A stretch of DNA of 40,876 nt from Candidatus Dormiibacterota bacterium (GCA_003170875.1 PMYJ01000035.1:1-40876); one strand, 5' to 3'. Numbered from the stretch's first letter, positions 8,656 to 16,673 are shown. Notes: generated by a model not told the origin, from the letters alone. Numbers and translations are program-made.

Positions 8656-9999
8656 TCAGCTTGTCGAGGCGGCTGCACCGATGGCGGCGTCCAGCACCTC
8701 CATCAGGTGCATGACCCGCACATGCGGGGCGTGGCGCCGGGCTCCCACGCGCAGCTGCACCAGGCAGGAGACGTTCTCGGTCACGAGCACGTCGGCCCCC
8801 GTCGCCACCACGTTCTCGAACTTGCGGGCGAGGATGGCGTTGCTGTGCTCGGGCTGGCCGGTGGCGTAGCTGCCGGGGCCGCCGCAGCACATCGCCGCCT
8901 CCTGGAGCGGGGTGATCCGCAGCTCGGGGATGCGCCCGAGCAGCGCACGCGCCACTCCGCGCTCCGGACCGTCGATGGGCAGCGAGCAGGGCTCGTCGAT
9001 GGTGACGTGCCAGGGCAGCGGGCCCAGCGGTGCGCGCCACCCCGCCCGCTCCAGGTGGACGCTGGCGAGGTCGGTGGCGTCCGCCACCCGCCCCGCGTCC
9101 TCAGCGAGCGCCGGGTCATCTCTGAGGATGCGGCCGTAGCGGCGGACGTGACCCACGCAGCTCGCGACGTCCCCGACCAGCCCGTCCACCGCGAGCCCCG
9201 CCAGCCCTGTGACCGTCCGCTTCGCCATCTCGCGCACCGCGGGCCCGTCGCCGAGGCTCTGCGCCGGGAGCCCGAAGCAGCCCAGCTCGGGCGCCTCCAG
9301 CTCGAATCCATTGGCGAGGAGCACCCGCATCGCCGCCTCGGTGGCCTCGGGAGCGACCAGGTTCTGGTAGCAGCAGATCAGGAAGCCGAGCCGGCCGCGG
9401 ATCGGCGGGGTCACTGCGGGGAGGCCGGCCACTCGCTGGTCAGCCCGGCGTCGGGGCAGCGGACCTATCCTCTCCGCCATCCCGCCCACGGTCCCCATCC
9501 AACGGGTGATGCGCAGCCCGCGGGCGGCGGCGTGGAGCCCGGTCAGCTGGGCTGCTCGCGAGAGGCGGTGCAGGGTGCGGGTGCCCCCCGGTCGAGGGAG
9601 GACGCGGCGCAGCAGCCAGCGCTGCCCACGCGGGTAGCCCTCCTGCTCGTGCAGCTCCTGGCGGGCGCGGGCGACGATCGCCGCGGTCGGCACCCGGGGC
9701 GGGCAGGCGGCCATGCAGTTGTCGCAGCCCAGACAGGTCGAGAGCGGGCCGTCGGCGATCTCCCGCAACTCGAGGCGCCCCTCCATGGCGTCCCGGATCA
9801 GCGCGACCCGTCCCCGCGCCGTCTCCCACTCCACCGGGTTGACCTGGTAGGTGGGGCAGACCGCCTGGCAGAGCGAGCACTTGTTGCACCGGCTCACGTC
9901 CTCGTAGATGTCGGCGAGGAAGCGGGGCGGGGGCACGGCTGTCGACTCCCCCGGGGGCTCGACGAGTGCGTCCAGGGGAGCGGCACGGGGGAGGCTCAT
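8656..9999 (-). CDS. GlcF-like (Fe-S)-binding oxidoreductase subunit with CCG domains
   Basis: Resembles the iron-sulfur subunit of glycolate oxidase and related heterodisulfide-reductase-type proteins. Two 4Fe-4S motifs lie near the N-terminus: CNKCSLCQAVCP (Cys38, 41, 44, 48) and CLGCDNCMAACPP. The C-terminal half has two cysteine-rich CCG-type domains, the first degenerate (LICCYQNL) and the second clear (MCCGGPGSY). Length is 447 residues. No GlcD/GlcE partner lies next to it, so the dehydrogenase it serves is unknown. It is a single-gene unit divergent from the small membrane protein. Confidence 0.82.
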   Translation of the reverse strand: MSLPRAAPLDALVEPPGESTAVPPPRFLADIYEDVSRCNKCSLCQAVCPTYQVNPVEWETARGRVALIRDAMEGRLELREIADGPLSTCLGCDNCMAACPPRVPTAAIVARARQELHEQEGYPRGQRWLLRRVLPRPGGTRTLHRLSRAAQLTGLHAAARGLRITRWMGTVGGMAERIGPLPRRRADQRVAGLPAVTPPIRGRLGFLICCYQNLVAPEATEAAMRVLLANGFELEAPELGCFGLPAQSLGDGPAVREMAKRTVTGLAGLAVDGLVGDVASCVGHVRRYGRILRDDPALAEDAGRVADATDLASVHLERAGWRAPLGPLPWHVTIDEPCSLPIDGPERGVARALLGRIPELRITPLQEAAMCCGGPGSYATGQPEHSNAILARKFENVVATGADVLVTENVSCLVQLRVGARRHAPHVRVMHLMEVLDAAIGAAASTS

Positions 10000-10073
10000 G
10001 GCCCGCCCGATTGTAGGGGGCGGGCGGAGCGGAGTCTCGGCAACGCCGGCGGCCAGCCGGTGACCGCCGTAAA

Positions 10074-10304
10074 ATGGTGGCCGTGTTCTCCCGTCATCAG
10101 CGCCTGTGGCTGTGGCTGCTGTTCCTCTTGCTGTGCTTCCTGGGGTGGGGGATTCATCGCTTGGTGCCGCCTGTCTGGGTCGTGATCGAGGGCGTGGGCA
10201 TCTACGCGCTCGTGCTGTGCGTCATCTACTGCATCTTCAAGGCGGTGAGGATGCAGGTGCGCTTCATGCGCAACCGCCGCCGTCGCGGGGTGCCAGCGCG
10301 CTGA
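10074..10304 (+). CDS. Small two-helix membrane protein, function unknown
   Basis: The 76-residue product has two strong hydrophobic segments: LWLWLLFLLLCFLGWGIHRL (about residues 11-30) and VIEGVGIYALVLCVIYCIF (about 37-55). A basic tail ends RNRRRRG, predicting both ends in the cytoplasm. It starts at an ATG 74 bases from the divergent Fe-S gene. No family was recognised. Coding status rests on the membrane pattern and the position in an otherwise empty gap. Confidence 0.55.
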   Translation: MVAVFSRHQRLWLWLLFLLLCFLGWGIHRLVPPVWVVIEGVGIYALVLCVIYCIFKAVRMQVRFMRNRRRRGVPAR

Positions 10305-10474
10305 ACTGGCGGCTCGGGCGCCTCCGGACATACCCTCGGCCGGATGGTAGGCGCGGGCAGGGGCCACTCGGCCCTCTCCCTCCGCGGACCGATGCCCCTG
10401 GCATCCCCAGGCCAGGGGTCCAACGTAGAGGTCGACGGCTGGAGTGAAGCTCTGCACCGCCAGGAGGTGTGGAC

Positions 10475-11263
10475 ATGAGCGGAAACAGCGTGGGAATGGT
10501 GGTCACCGCCTTCGTGGCGGGATCGACACCTCGGGGTGAGGAGGCACCGGGCTCGTATGGGCACGGGAGCAGAGAGGCGAAGGAGTGGACGGTCCGCGAC
10601 GTGATGTCGTCGCCGGTCGTGCACATCCCTCCGAACGCACCGGTCAAGGCGGTCGCCGAGCTGCTGCTGTCGGAGCGGGTCAGCGGCGTCCCGGTCGTCG
10701 ACGCCCATGGGCACCTGCTGGGGGTCGTCTCCGAGGAGGACCTACTCGCCAAGCAGATCGACCTGCCCGCCAGCGCGCACGTGCCCTGGCTCAGTGGTGG
10801 CCACTTGTCGCACGAGTTCCGCCGCCGCCGTGAGGCGCTGACGGCGGAGGGGCTGATGAGCACCCCGGTGACCTGCGTGCACCCGGACACCACCCTGCGG
10901 CAGGCCGCCAAGACCATGTACCTGCGCCACCTCAAGCGCCTTCCGGTCGTGGACGGCGGCTCGCTGGTCGGGATGGTCAGCCGCGCCGACCTGCTCCGCG
11001 TCTACCTCCTGCCCGACGAGCACCTGCGGCGAGACGCGGAGCACATGCTCCACGGGACCCTGGCCATGGGCGCCGCAGCGGTGTCCGTCACCGTGCACGA
11101 GGGCGTGGTCACGCTGGAGGGCGAGGTGGCCACCCACAGCGAGGCCGACGTGCTCGTGCGCCTCCTGGGCCGGCTCGACGGTGTGGTGGCGGTCGAGGCG
11201 CGGCTCACGTGGCGCATCGACGACCACGCCGCTCCCCAGGGGAAGCACGCGGCTCACACCTGA
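10475..11263 (+). CDS. CBS-pair protein with C-terminal BON domain
   Basis: Probable ligand-sensing or stress protein. Two CBS motifs are visible: VRDVMSSPVVHIPPNAPV to GVVSEEDLL (about residues 38-95) and GLMSTPVTCVHPDTTLRQA to GMVSRADLL (about 125-180). A BON domain follows (SVTVHEGVVTLEGEV, about 200-250), a fold linked to membrane or phospholipid binding. CBS pairs usually bind adenosine nucleotides. I chose the ATG at 10475 because AGGAGG at 10462-10467 lies seven bases upstream. The GTG at 10469 is too close to it. There is no transmembrane segment. Confidence 0.88.
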   Translation: MSGNSVGMVVTAFVAGSTPRGEEAPGSYGHGSREAKEWTVRDVMSSPVVHIPPNAPVKAVAELLLSERVSGVPVVDAHGHLLGVVSEEDLLAKQIDLPASAHVPWLSGGHLSHEFRRRREALTAEGLMSTPVTCVHPDTTLRQAAKTMYLRHLKRLPVVDGGSLVGMVSRADLLRVYLLPDEHLRRDAEHMLHGTLAMGAAAVSVTVHEGVVTLEGEVATHSEADVLVRLLGRLDGVVAVEARLTWRIDDHAAPQGKHAAHT

Positions 11264-11304
11264 CTCGGTCGCCGCCCAGGGCAGGAGCGCGGCTCGCACC
11301 TGAC
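11235..11304 (+). repeat. Imperfect 30-base direct repeat at the end of the CBS-BON gene
   Basis: Copies at 11235-11264 and 11275-11304 match at 25 of 30 positions, both starting CCCAGGG and ending CACCTGAC. The first copy contains the CBS-BON stop codon (11261-11263). It looks like a small tandem duplication with a 40-base period. Confidence 0.6.
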
Positions 11305-11436
11305 CCCTCCGGTGCCCCCGCACCGCGGGCCCCGGCCGGACCGTACACTTGTGCGTCGATGATCGGCCCCTACCAGACGCGACGGAGTGAGGTGCAGAAG
11401 CCGCAGGCTTCGGCGCCGAGCGTAGGACCGTCTGGT

Positions 11437-13053
11437 ATGCCGAGCGCATACCACCTCGAGACCCTCGACGACGGCGATCGGGCTCAGCTCGAGCCGTGGG
11501 TGAGCAACCTGGACTCCCCCGTATTCGCCCTGAATGGTCTCTCCCAGGTGACCGCGGCGGCGCTCTTCGCGCGCTACAGCCGGAGCCCCAAGAGCCTGCG
11601 CCGGCTCCTCCTCGACGAGTTCCTGAAGGGGGATGCGGTCGTCCCGGAGCTGGCGGCCCCGGCTCGGGACGATGCGGGCAGGGCGCGGGCGGGGCGCCTC
11701 TTCGGGCGCGTCATCGCCGAGTACGGGGACGATTCGGTCGCCCAGCTAGGTGGCATCCACCTGGCCTGCGAACAGGTCAGCCAGCCCCTGGCCAAGGCGA
11801 TCGAATGGGGCCGCCTCGCCGCCTACCTCGAGCAGTCGACCCGCTACATCCCCTACACCGACCTCCGCGATGGGCATTACCGCTACCACCGTGACCCGGA
11901 GCTGATGGGGTCGGCTCACGCCGCCACGTACCTTGCAGCCATGGACGGGCTCTTCGACGCCTATGTGGAGATGCTCCCCCTGCTGCGCGCGCATCTCGCT
12001 CAGACCCTGCCCGAGGAGGCCGACGCCAAGGCGCGCGATCGGGCGATCCGGGCGCTGTCCCTCGACCTCCTCCGCGGCCTGCTGCCCGCGGGCACGGTGA
12101 GCAACCTCGGGGTGTACGCCTCGCCCCAGGCGCTGGAGCAGCTGGTGATGCGGCTGCGAGCCCACCCTCTCCCCGAGGCGCGCGCCTACGCCGAGCTGAT
12201 CGACCGCGAGCTGCAGGCGACCATCCCCGAGATGGTCACCCGGCTCGATCGCCCGGACCGGGGTGGGGTCTGGGTGGAGTACCTGCGCGAGACCGCATTG
12301 GCCCTGGAGGCGGAGGGGGAGAGGCTGACCGGTGCCGGCGGGCTCCAGAAGGACCTTCCCGACGTCGAGATCCCATCCGCGGGCTCGGTCGCCCTGCTGC
12401 GCTGGGACCCGGACGGCGAGGAGCGGATCATGGCCGCGGCCCTGCTGCCGCACACCTCGGCCGGGCTCGAGGAGGTGGTGGCCGCGGTGCACGCGCTCCC
12501 CGAGGCAGAGCGGGACCGCCTCTTCGCCGCCGCGCTCGGGGTTCGGGGCAATCGGCGGCACCGGCCCGGCAGGGGCTTCGAGCACACCGATTACACATTC
12601 GAGCTGGTGTCGGACTTCGGGGCGTTCCGCGATCTCCAGCGCCATCGGATGCTGACCATCCAGTGGCAGGAGCTGACCCCCGCGCTGGGCTATGCCATCC
12701 CGCCCGAGGTGGTCGCCGCCGGGCTGGAGGGGCGGTGGCGAGAGGCGGTGGAGCGGGCCGAGGCGGCCTGGGTGGAGATCCGCCCCGAGCTGCCCGAGCA
12801 GGCCCAGTACCTGGTCACCCTGGCCCACCGGGTCCGCTACGTGATCAAGCTCAACGCCCGCGAGGCGCTCCACCTGATCGAGTTGCGCACCTCGCCCCAG
12901 GGGCATCCCAGCTACCGCCGGATCTGCCAGGAGATGCTCCAGCAGATCGACGCCGTGGCCGGCCACCACCGGGTGGTCCGGGCGATGAGCTTCGCCGGGC
13001 GCGAGGACGTCCACCTGCCCCGCTACGCGGCCGAGGTGGGCCGGGGCGACTGA
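11437..13053 (+). CDS. Two-domain ThyX-like (flavin-dependent thymidylate synthase) protein
   Basis: Two ThyX-like halves in one chain of 538 residues, about twice the size of a normal ThyX. The N-terminal half keeps the second part of the active-site signature (LEQSTRYIPY, near 11830) but has WGR where the family has RHR. The C-terminal half keeps RHR (12640-12648) in RHRMLTIQWQELTP but lacks the following Ser. ThyX makes dTMP from dUMP with FAD, NADPH and methylene-tetrahydrofolate. Whether this form does so is uncertain. I recall similar long proteins in Chloroflexota and relatives annotated as thymidylate synthase. The start could be the ATG at 11359, downstream of a TACACT box (11344-11349), or the ATG at 11437, where similarity plausibly begins. 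Confidence 0.75.
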   Translation: MPSAYHLETLDDGDRAQLEPWVSNLDSPVFALNGLSQVTAAALFARYSRSPKSLRRLLLDEFLKGDAVVPELAAPARDDAGRARAGRLFGRVIAEYGDDSVAQLGGIHLACEQVSQPLAKAIEWGRLAAYLEQSTRYIPYTDLRDGHYRYHRDPELMGSAHAATYLAAMDGLFDAYVEMLPLLRAHLAQTLPEEADAKARDRAIRALSLDLLRGLLPAGTVSNLGVYASPQALEQLVMRLRAHPLPEARAYAELIDRELQATIPEMVTRLDRPDRGGVWVEYLRETALALEAEGERLTGAGGLQKDLPDVEIPSAGSVALLRWDPDGEERIMAAALLPHTSAGLEEVVAAVHALPEAERDRLFAAALGVRGNRRHRPGRGFEHTDYTFELVSDFGAFRDLQRHRMLTIQWQELTPALGYAIPPEVVAAGLEGRWREAVERAEAAWVEIRPELPEQAQYLVTLAHRVRYVIKLNAREALHLIELRTSPQGHPSYRRICQEMLQQIDAVAGHHRVVRAMSFAGREDVHLPRYAAEVGRGD

Positions 13054-13082
13054 GCCGATTGGACCTGTCTGGGGCTACGTCA

Positions 13083-13146
13083 GGGTCCAAGGACCCATAC
13101 GATCCGGGAACTCAAGCCCATCTCCGGGCGGGCAGTGTCGTATGAT
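13083..13146 (+). promoter_or_regulatory. Palindrome and possible -10 box upstream of the A-type carrier gene
   Basis: A perfect inverted repeat GGGTCC-AA-GGACCC lies at 13083-13096, and TATGAT (13141-13146) could be a -10 box 55 bases before the start codon. No good -35 lies 16-18 bases upstream. The palindrome is a candidate operator for an Fe-S-related regulator. Confidence 0.3.
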
Positions 13147-13200
13147 TCCTATCGAACCACCGCCGGAGGGCGGGGCAGCCGACGTCAGAGGGACCCAGCA

Positions 13201-13563
13201 ATGATCAGCGTCTCTGAAGCAGCCGTCGGGCAGCTCAAGGAGCTCATCCCCCAGGAGCCGAAGGCAAAGGTCGGCCTGCGCGTATTCATCCAGTCGGGCG
13301 GCTGCAGTGGTTTCTCGTACGGGATGGGCCTGGACGACAACCCGCCCCGCGAGGACGACCAGGTGGTCACTGTCAGCGGGCTCAACGTCTACATCGACGA
13401 GTACTCCGCCCAGTACCTGGAGGGGGCCGAGATCGACTACGCCGACGCCCTCATGGGTGGCGGCTTCACGATCCACAACCCCAACGCGGTTCGGACCTGC
13501 GGCTGCGGCCACAGCTTCCAGACCGCCGACGGAGCCGGCGAGGCCCGCGCCTGCGGGCACTGA
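13201..13563 (+). CDS. erpA: A-type iron-sulfur carrier (ErpA/IscA/HesB family)
   Basis: Delivers Fe-S clusters to apoproteins. The three conserved cysteines are present: one in SGGCSGFSYG and two in TCGCGHSF near the C-terminus. Length is 120 residues, slightly longer than the usual 105-115 because of a short tail ending ARACGH. The ATG at 13201 fits the family start MISVSEAAV and has AGAGGGA about eight bases upstream. It is useful to a cell with several multi-cluster enzymes such as the hydrogenase in this window, but it is a general housekeeping gene. Confidence 0.93.
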   Translation: MISVSEAAVGQLKELIPQEPKAKVGLRVFIQSGGCSGFSYGMGLDDNPPREDDQVVTVSGLNVYIDEYSAQYLEGAEIDYADALMGGGFTIHNPNAVRTCGCGHSFQTADGAGEARACGH

Positions 13564-13633
13564 GCCCAACTCGCCGGCTCCGCCCGGCCGCCGCGGGGGG
13601 CGGTGGCTGGGCGCGGTATCCTGTGCCCGCGAC

Positions 13634-13709
13634 GCGGGAGTAGCTCAGTTGGTAGAGCGCTAGCCTTCCAAGCTGGATGTCGCGAGTTCGAGTCTCGTCT
13701 CCCGCTCCA
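13634..13709 (+). tRNA. tRNA-Gly (anticodon TCC)
   Basis: A full cloverleaf can be drawn. Acceptor stem GCGGGAG/CTCCCGC, D-arm GCTC-AGTTGGTA-GAGC, anticodon stem CTAGC/GCTGG with loop CTTCCAA (anticodon TCC, reading GGA), T-arm GCGAG-TTCGAGT-CTCGT, discriminator T and an encoded CCA at 13707-13709. Length is 76 bases. Confidence 0.96.
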
Positions 13710-13914
13710 CGACCTCTGGTGGTGACCACGGGTCAGCGGACACCAGAGGATTGCGGTCGGCGGCCCGCGGAACTGGCTCTCGTCACTTCTCGCGATGAGG
13801 TGACTCTGCGCGTACTCCTCAGCCTCGAGGCCGTCTAACTCTGTGAGCACGTCGCACTGACACGCCACGGTCACGGGTAATCAGACGCCCACTTCCCGTC
13901 GGGTAGGCGTCTTG
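13710..13914. other. Gap after tRNA-Gly with an inverted repeat and a possible gene remnant
   Basis: An inverted repeat CCTCTGGTG (13713-13721) / CACCAGAGG (13741-13749) with a 19-base loop starts four bases after the tRNA. It may help end tRNA transcription or be a scar. On the minus strand, 13770-13874 reads MTVACQCDVLTELDGLEAEE and onward, which looks protein-like but stops matching anything after about 35 codons. It may be a remnant. No attachment-site copy of the tRNA end was found by eye. Confidence 0.3.
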
Positions 13915-14253
13915 TTAGGGGTCGTGCGCCGGTGCCCGGAGGGCGTGTTGGCGTGTCGATAGAATGCGGCGCGGCACCACGCGACGTGGCGTGCGCCGAG
14001 CCGGCTTCCTTGGGCGGAGAGGCCGGGCCCGAAGGCGCTCGACATCCTTCTCGAGTAGGCTCTTGATGAGGGTCTGGTAGCCGATGCCGACCTCATCAGC
14101 CACTTGTCTCAAGGTGGTCAGCAGCTCTTCTGGGAACCGAATCGAGATCGCTTGCTGGCGTTCCCGATGGGTCGCCAGGAGTCCTGAGGAGCGACGATCG
14201 AGCTCGTCGTCGGACGTGCCTTCGTAGGGGTCGGGGAATCGCCTTGTGGTCAT
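13915..14253 (-). CDS. Ribbon-helix-helix (CopG/BrnA-like) DNA-binding protein, orphan
   Basis: The 112-residue product has an RHH-type core: QAISIRFPEELLTTLRQVAD forms the strand and first helix, and GIGYQTLIKSLLEKDVERL the second. This matches CopG-type antitoxins such as BrnA. The C-terminus is very basic (RPRKPARRTPRRVVPRR). Antitoxins of this kind normally follow a toxin of about 90 codons, but only 86 bases separate this start from the SDR gene and I see no toxin on either side. It is either a solitary regulator or the survivor of a decayed toxin-antitoxin pair next to the tRNA. Confidence 0.75.
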   Translation of the reverse strand: MTTRRFPDPYEGTSDDELDRRSSGLLATHRERQQAISIRFPEELLTTLRQVADEVGIGYQTLIKSLLEKDVERLRARPLRPRKPARRTPRRVVPRRILSTRQHALRAPAHDP

Positions 14254-14339
14254 CGCAGAAGCCTCCGCTCACGTCTGCCCGCCCAGTGAGCACGACTGTA
14301 CGGGGACCAGGCGAGTGCAGCACGATCTTGTGCTATCGG

Positions 14340-15101
14340 TCACTTCGCTGTGAACCCGCCGTCCAGCACCAGACAGCTACCGACGGCGAAGCTGCTCTCG
14401 TCGGACGCCAGGAACAACGCGCCGAAGGCGATCTCCCGGGCGTCAGCGATGCGCGCGATCGGTGCCCAGCTCGCCTGTTCCTGCGCGGTCTTGGCGGGAT
14501 CCAGGCTGTTGTCAACCTCCGCCTGTAGGAGTGGCGTCCTGGTGATACCCGGGCACAGGGCATTGACACGGATCCCATAACGAATGAGGTCCAGCGCAAT
14601 TGCCTTCGTGAACATGATCACCGCCCCTTTGCTCGCGTTGTAGGCAGGGGACTCTGGAACGGCGACAATGCCCATCTCGGAACCCAGCGTGATGATCGAG
14701 CCACCGCGATCCTTCATGAGCGGGACCGCAGCCTTGACCATCATGTACATGCCCTTGACGTTGGTCCCAAGCACGCGATCCCACTCATCCTCGTTCAGGC
14801 CCTCAATGGGCATGACGCTGGTGATTCCGGCGTTGCAGACCAGCACATCGAGCCCGCCAAAGCGCTCAATCGCCGTGTTGACCAGCAACTGCGCGCCGTC
14901 GACGAGCCTGACATCGGCGTGAACGAAGGCCACGCCGGCCCCGCCCAGGGTGGGGTCTGCGGCGGCCGTTGAGAGCGCTCGGTCATCGATGTCTCCGACG
15001 ACGACGCGGGCTCCCTCCTCCGCGAACAGGGCGGCGATCGCCCGCCCGATGCCGGACGCACCTCCGGTGACGATCGCGGATTTGCCCTCTAACCTCTTCA
15101 C
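14340..15101 (-). CDS. SDR family oxidoreductase
   Basis: NAD(P)-dependent alcohol or sugar dehydrogenase of the classical short-chain type (253 residues). It has the cofactor motif VTGGASGIGRAIA, the acidic DIDD after strand 2 (favouring NAD), the CNAG motif, and the catalytic Tyr-Lys pair in YNASKGA with LGSEMG providing the Ser. It ends LVLDGGFTAK. The GTG at 15101 is preceded by GGAGAG at a good distance, whereas the ATG further upstream gives an unlikely extension. It lies downstream of the structured gap and is convergent with the permease remnant. Substrate is unknown. Confidence 0.87.
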   Translation of the reverse strand: MKRLEGKSAIVTGGASGIGRAIAALFAEEGARVVVGDIDDRALSTAAADPTLGGAGVAFVHADVRLVDGAQLLVNTAIERFGGLDVLVCNAGITSVMPIEGLNEDEWDRVLGTNVKGMYMMVKAAVPLMKDRGGSIITLGSEMGIVAVPESPAYNASKGAVIMFTKAIALDLIRYGIRVNALCPGITRTPLLQAEVDNSLDPAKTAQEQASWAPIARIADAREIAFGALFLASDESSFAVGSCLVLDGGFTAK

Positions 15102-15186
15102 GTACGCTCTCCAACTTCCAGCGCCTGGTTCAGCTCGGAGTCTGGCATGCTCAGTCCGCCGCCCCAAGGGCGGTGCCTGCGGCGAA

Positions 15187-15328
15187 GGGCGGCTCCTCGA
15201 GCCGCCCGCCCGGGGACCGAGGTGGTCTTCGACGACATGGCGGGGTGAGCCACCCGAGGCCTCGGCGCTGGCCCTGCCATGCCAGACCGAGGTTGGGGGT
15301 GCCCCCCGATCCCGGGCGGCTCACCCCG
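15187..15328. other. Highly structured non-coding segment (candidate structured RNA or MITE-like scar)
   Basis: Within the 301-base gap 15102-15402 there is dense symmetry. A 9-bp hairpin lies at 15187-15207 (GGGCGGCTC-CTC-GAGCCGCCC). Next comes an 11-bp perfect inverted repeat, CGGGGTGAGCC (15241-15251) with GGCTCACCCCG (15318-15328). Inside it, CCTCGG (15260-15265) pairs with CCGAGG (15287-15292), enclosing CTGGC/GCCAG (15268-15272/15281-15285). A further hairpin GGGGG-TG-CCCCC lies at 15295-15306. It could be a folded RNA, or the ends of a small mobile element. No known class was recognised. Confidence 0.35.
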
Positions 15329-15402
15329 GTGCAGGCCATGCTCCGGCGGGGGCAATCAGCGGGTCGTATAGGCCGTTTGGCACACAATTACTCGGGACTT
15401 AA

Positions 15403-15549
15403 GGGCTGCTGATCGGGGTGGGCATCCTGGTGGTGCTCAAGCTGCGCGGCAGGGAGGACTGGCTGCAACGAGCCGGTGACGTGATCGAGGAGCGTATCGA
15501 CCCGGCGGTGGAGGTGGGGCCAGCCGCGGGCTCACCGGCTGCGAGCTGA
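15403..15549 (+). pseudogene. Remnant of an APC-type amino acid permease (C-terminal tail only)
   Basis: After a TAA at 15400-15402, 48 codons read GLLIGVGILVVLKLRGRED, then WLQRAGDVIEERIDPAVE, and end at a TGA. A final transmembrane helix followed by R-G-R-x-D-W-[LM]-x-x-A is the C-terminus of APC-family permeases. The intact permease at 28101-29558 ends in the same pattern (TGRGDWMRKAELAMEEE). There is no start codon and nothing of the other helices upstream, so the gene was cut off sharply near 15400. Confidence 0.6.
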
Positions 15550-15615
15550 CTGGAGGAGAGACAAGGAGGCAGCTGGAGAGGGTTCCCGATCGTTCCCTAC
15601 ATGCGCGACCCCGAG

Positions 15616-16362
15616 TCAGGGCTGGCGACCGTCGAAACCATCCTCAATCCTGTCGACAACATCGCCGAGAAACCTGGCGGCGTACGCGCCGTCGACGACG
15701 CGGTGGTCGAAGCTGAGTGATAGGGTCGCCGGCCGGCCGAGCGCCGGCAGCGCCCGGAAGGCACCGATCCCCAGTACCCCCGTTTGCGGCGGCGTGATGA
15801 TCGGCGTGAACCCATCGATTCCGAGGGCGCCGAGATTGGTGATCGTGAAGGTCGCGCCTTCCACATCCGCAGCTTCGGATCGACCGGCCCGGGCACGCTC
15901 CACCATCGCCTGGAAGACGTCAGCGAGCTCCACCTCCGATCGTCTATCGGCTTCGCGGAGGACCACGATCGTCAACCCCTGAGTGGTCTCGACCGCCACT
16001 GCCACGTTGCGTTCTGGATGAACCAGGACGGCGGGGGGGTTCTCCATCCAGGATCCGTTCAAGAGCTCGTACGTGACGAGGCTACGCGCCACGGCGCCCG
16101 CGACGAGTGCATCGACGCTCGGTAGGGGATCCATGGCCCGGCGGCGCTCCAGCAACCTTGCGAACCGCACCTCACGATGAAGGGTGACAGCCGGAATCGT
16201 CAATGCCGCCTGGGTCATTCGCCGAGCGACGACTCGTCGGATGAGCGTGAGCGGTCGCACGTCCTGTGAGCCAGGGATGCCTGCCGGATACCGGGTGGCG
16301 GGATCGCCTTCGGTGTCCGTGACCCCTGAATCTCCGCCCGCGCCGTCCGAGCCAGAACCCAT
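15616..16362 (-). CDS. Minimal 2-oxoacid dehydrogenase E2 (dihydrolipoyl acyltransferase catalytic domain)
   Basis: Transfers the acyl group from the lipoyl arm to CoA. The protein is 248 residues and contains only the catalytic domain: LTLIRRVVARRMTQAALTIP at the start, the FTITNLGALGIDGFTPII segment, and the catalytic motif SFDHRVVDGA near the C-terminus. It lacks both the N-terminal lipoyl domain and the peripheral subunit-binding domain that normally docks E1 or E3. The lipoyl domain is encoded separately just upstream. The first 35 residues are a flexible Gly/Asp/Ser stretch. The ATG at 16362 directly abuts the stop of the lipoyl gene. Confidence 0.9.
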   Translation of the reverse strand: MGSGSDGAGGDSGVTDTEGDPATRYPAGIPGSQDVRPLTLIRRVVARRMTQAALTIPAVTLHREVRFARLLERRRAMDPLPSVDALVAGAVARSLVTYELLNGSWMENPPAVLVHPERNVAVAVETTQGLTIVVLREADRRSEVELADVFQAMVERARAGRSEAADVEGATFTITNLGALGIDGFTPIITPPQTGVLGIGAFRALPALGRPATLSLSFDHRVVDGAYAARFLGDVVDRIEDGFDGRQP

Positions 16363-16617
16363 TCAGTCGATCTCCTCGCCTGCTGTGGCGATGGTCCCGA
16401 TGACCGACAAGATTGCCGTCTCGGTGCCACCCGGCACGACAATCTTTCGAAGAATACCGTCCGCCGGCGATTCGACATCGAGCGAGATCTTCTCGGTCTC
16501 GACATGGACGAGCGGCTCCCCCTTGTGCACAGGGTCTCCCTCCTTCTTGAGCCACTCCACCACCAGGCCGACCTCCAGGTCCTGGCCTCCCTGCGGCATC
16601 ACGACGTTAACCAGCAT
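16363..16617 (-). CDS. Free-standing lipoyl-domain (biotinyl/lipoyl carrier) protein
   Basis: An 84-residue single lipoyl domain, the swinging arm of the 2-oxoacid dehydrogenase set. Lys43 in HVETEKISLDVESP is the expected lipoylation site, and the fold's twin half GDPVHKGEPL precedes it. It would normally be the N-terminal domain of E2. Here it ends with a TGA directly followed by the E2 start, so the two look like a split E2. I see no frameshift evidence, because both parts have natural ends. Confidence 0.9.
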   Translation of the reverse strand: MLVNVVMPQGGQDLEVGLVVEWLKKEGDPVHKGEPLVHVETEKISLDVESPADGILRKIVVPGGTETAILSVIGTIATAGEEID

Positions 16618-16673
16618 TTCGGAACCCCTAGCTCACATCAGCAGACGACGTCGACGGGTCGCGATCGAGGCAC

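Noticed and set aside
13466..13729. Antisense open frames across tRNA-Gly
   Set aside because: They read GDETRTRDIQLGRLALYQLS, the well-known false protein produced by translating the reverse strand of a tRNA gene.
13634..13750. tRNA-Gly as a proven integration site
   Set aside because: No integrase and no second copy of the tRNA 3' end were found in the window. Only the composition shift and remnants hint at it.
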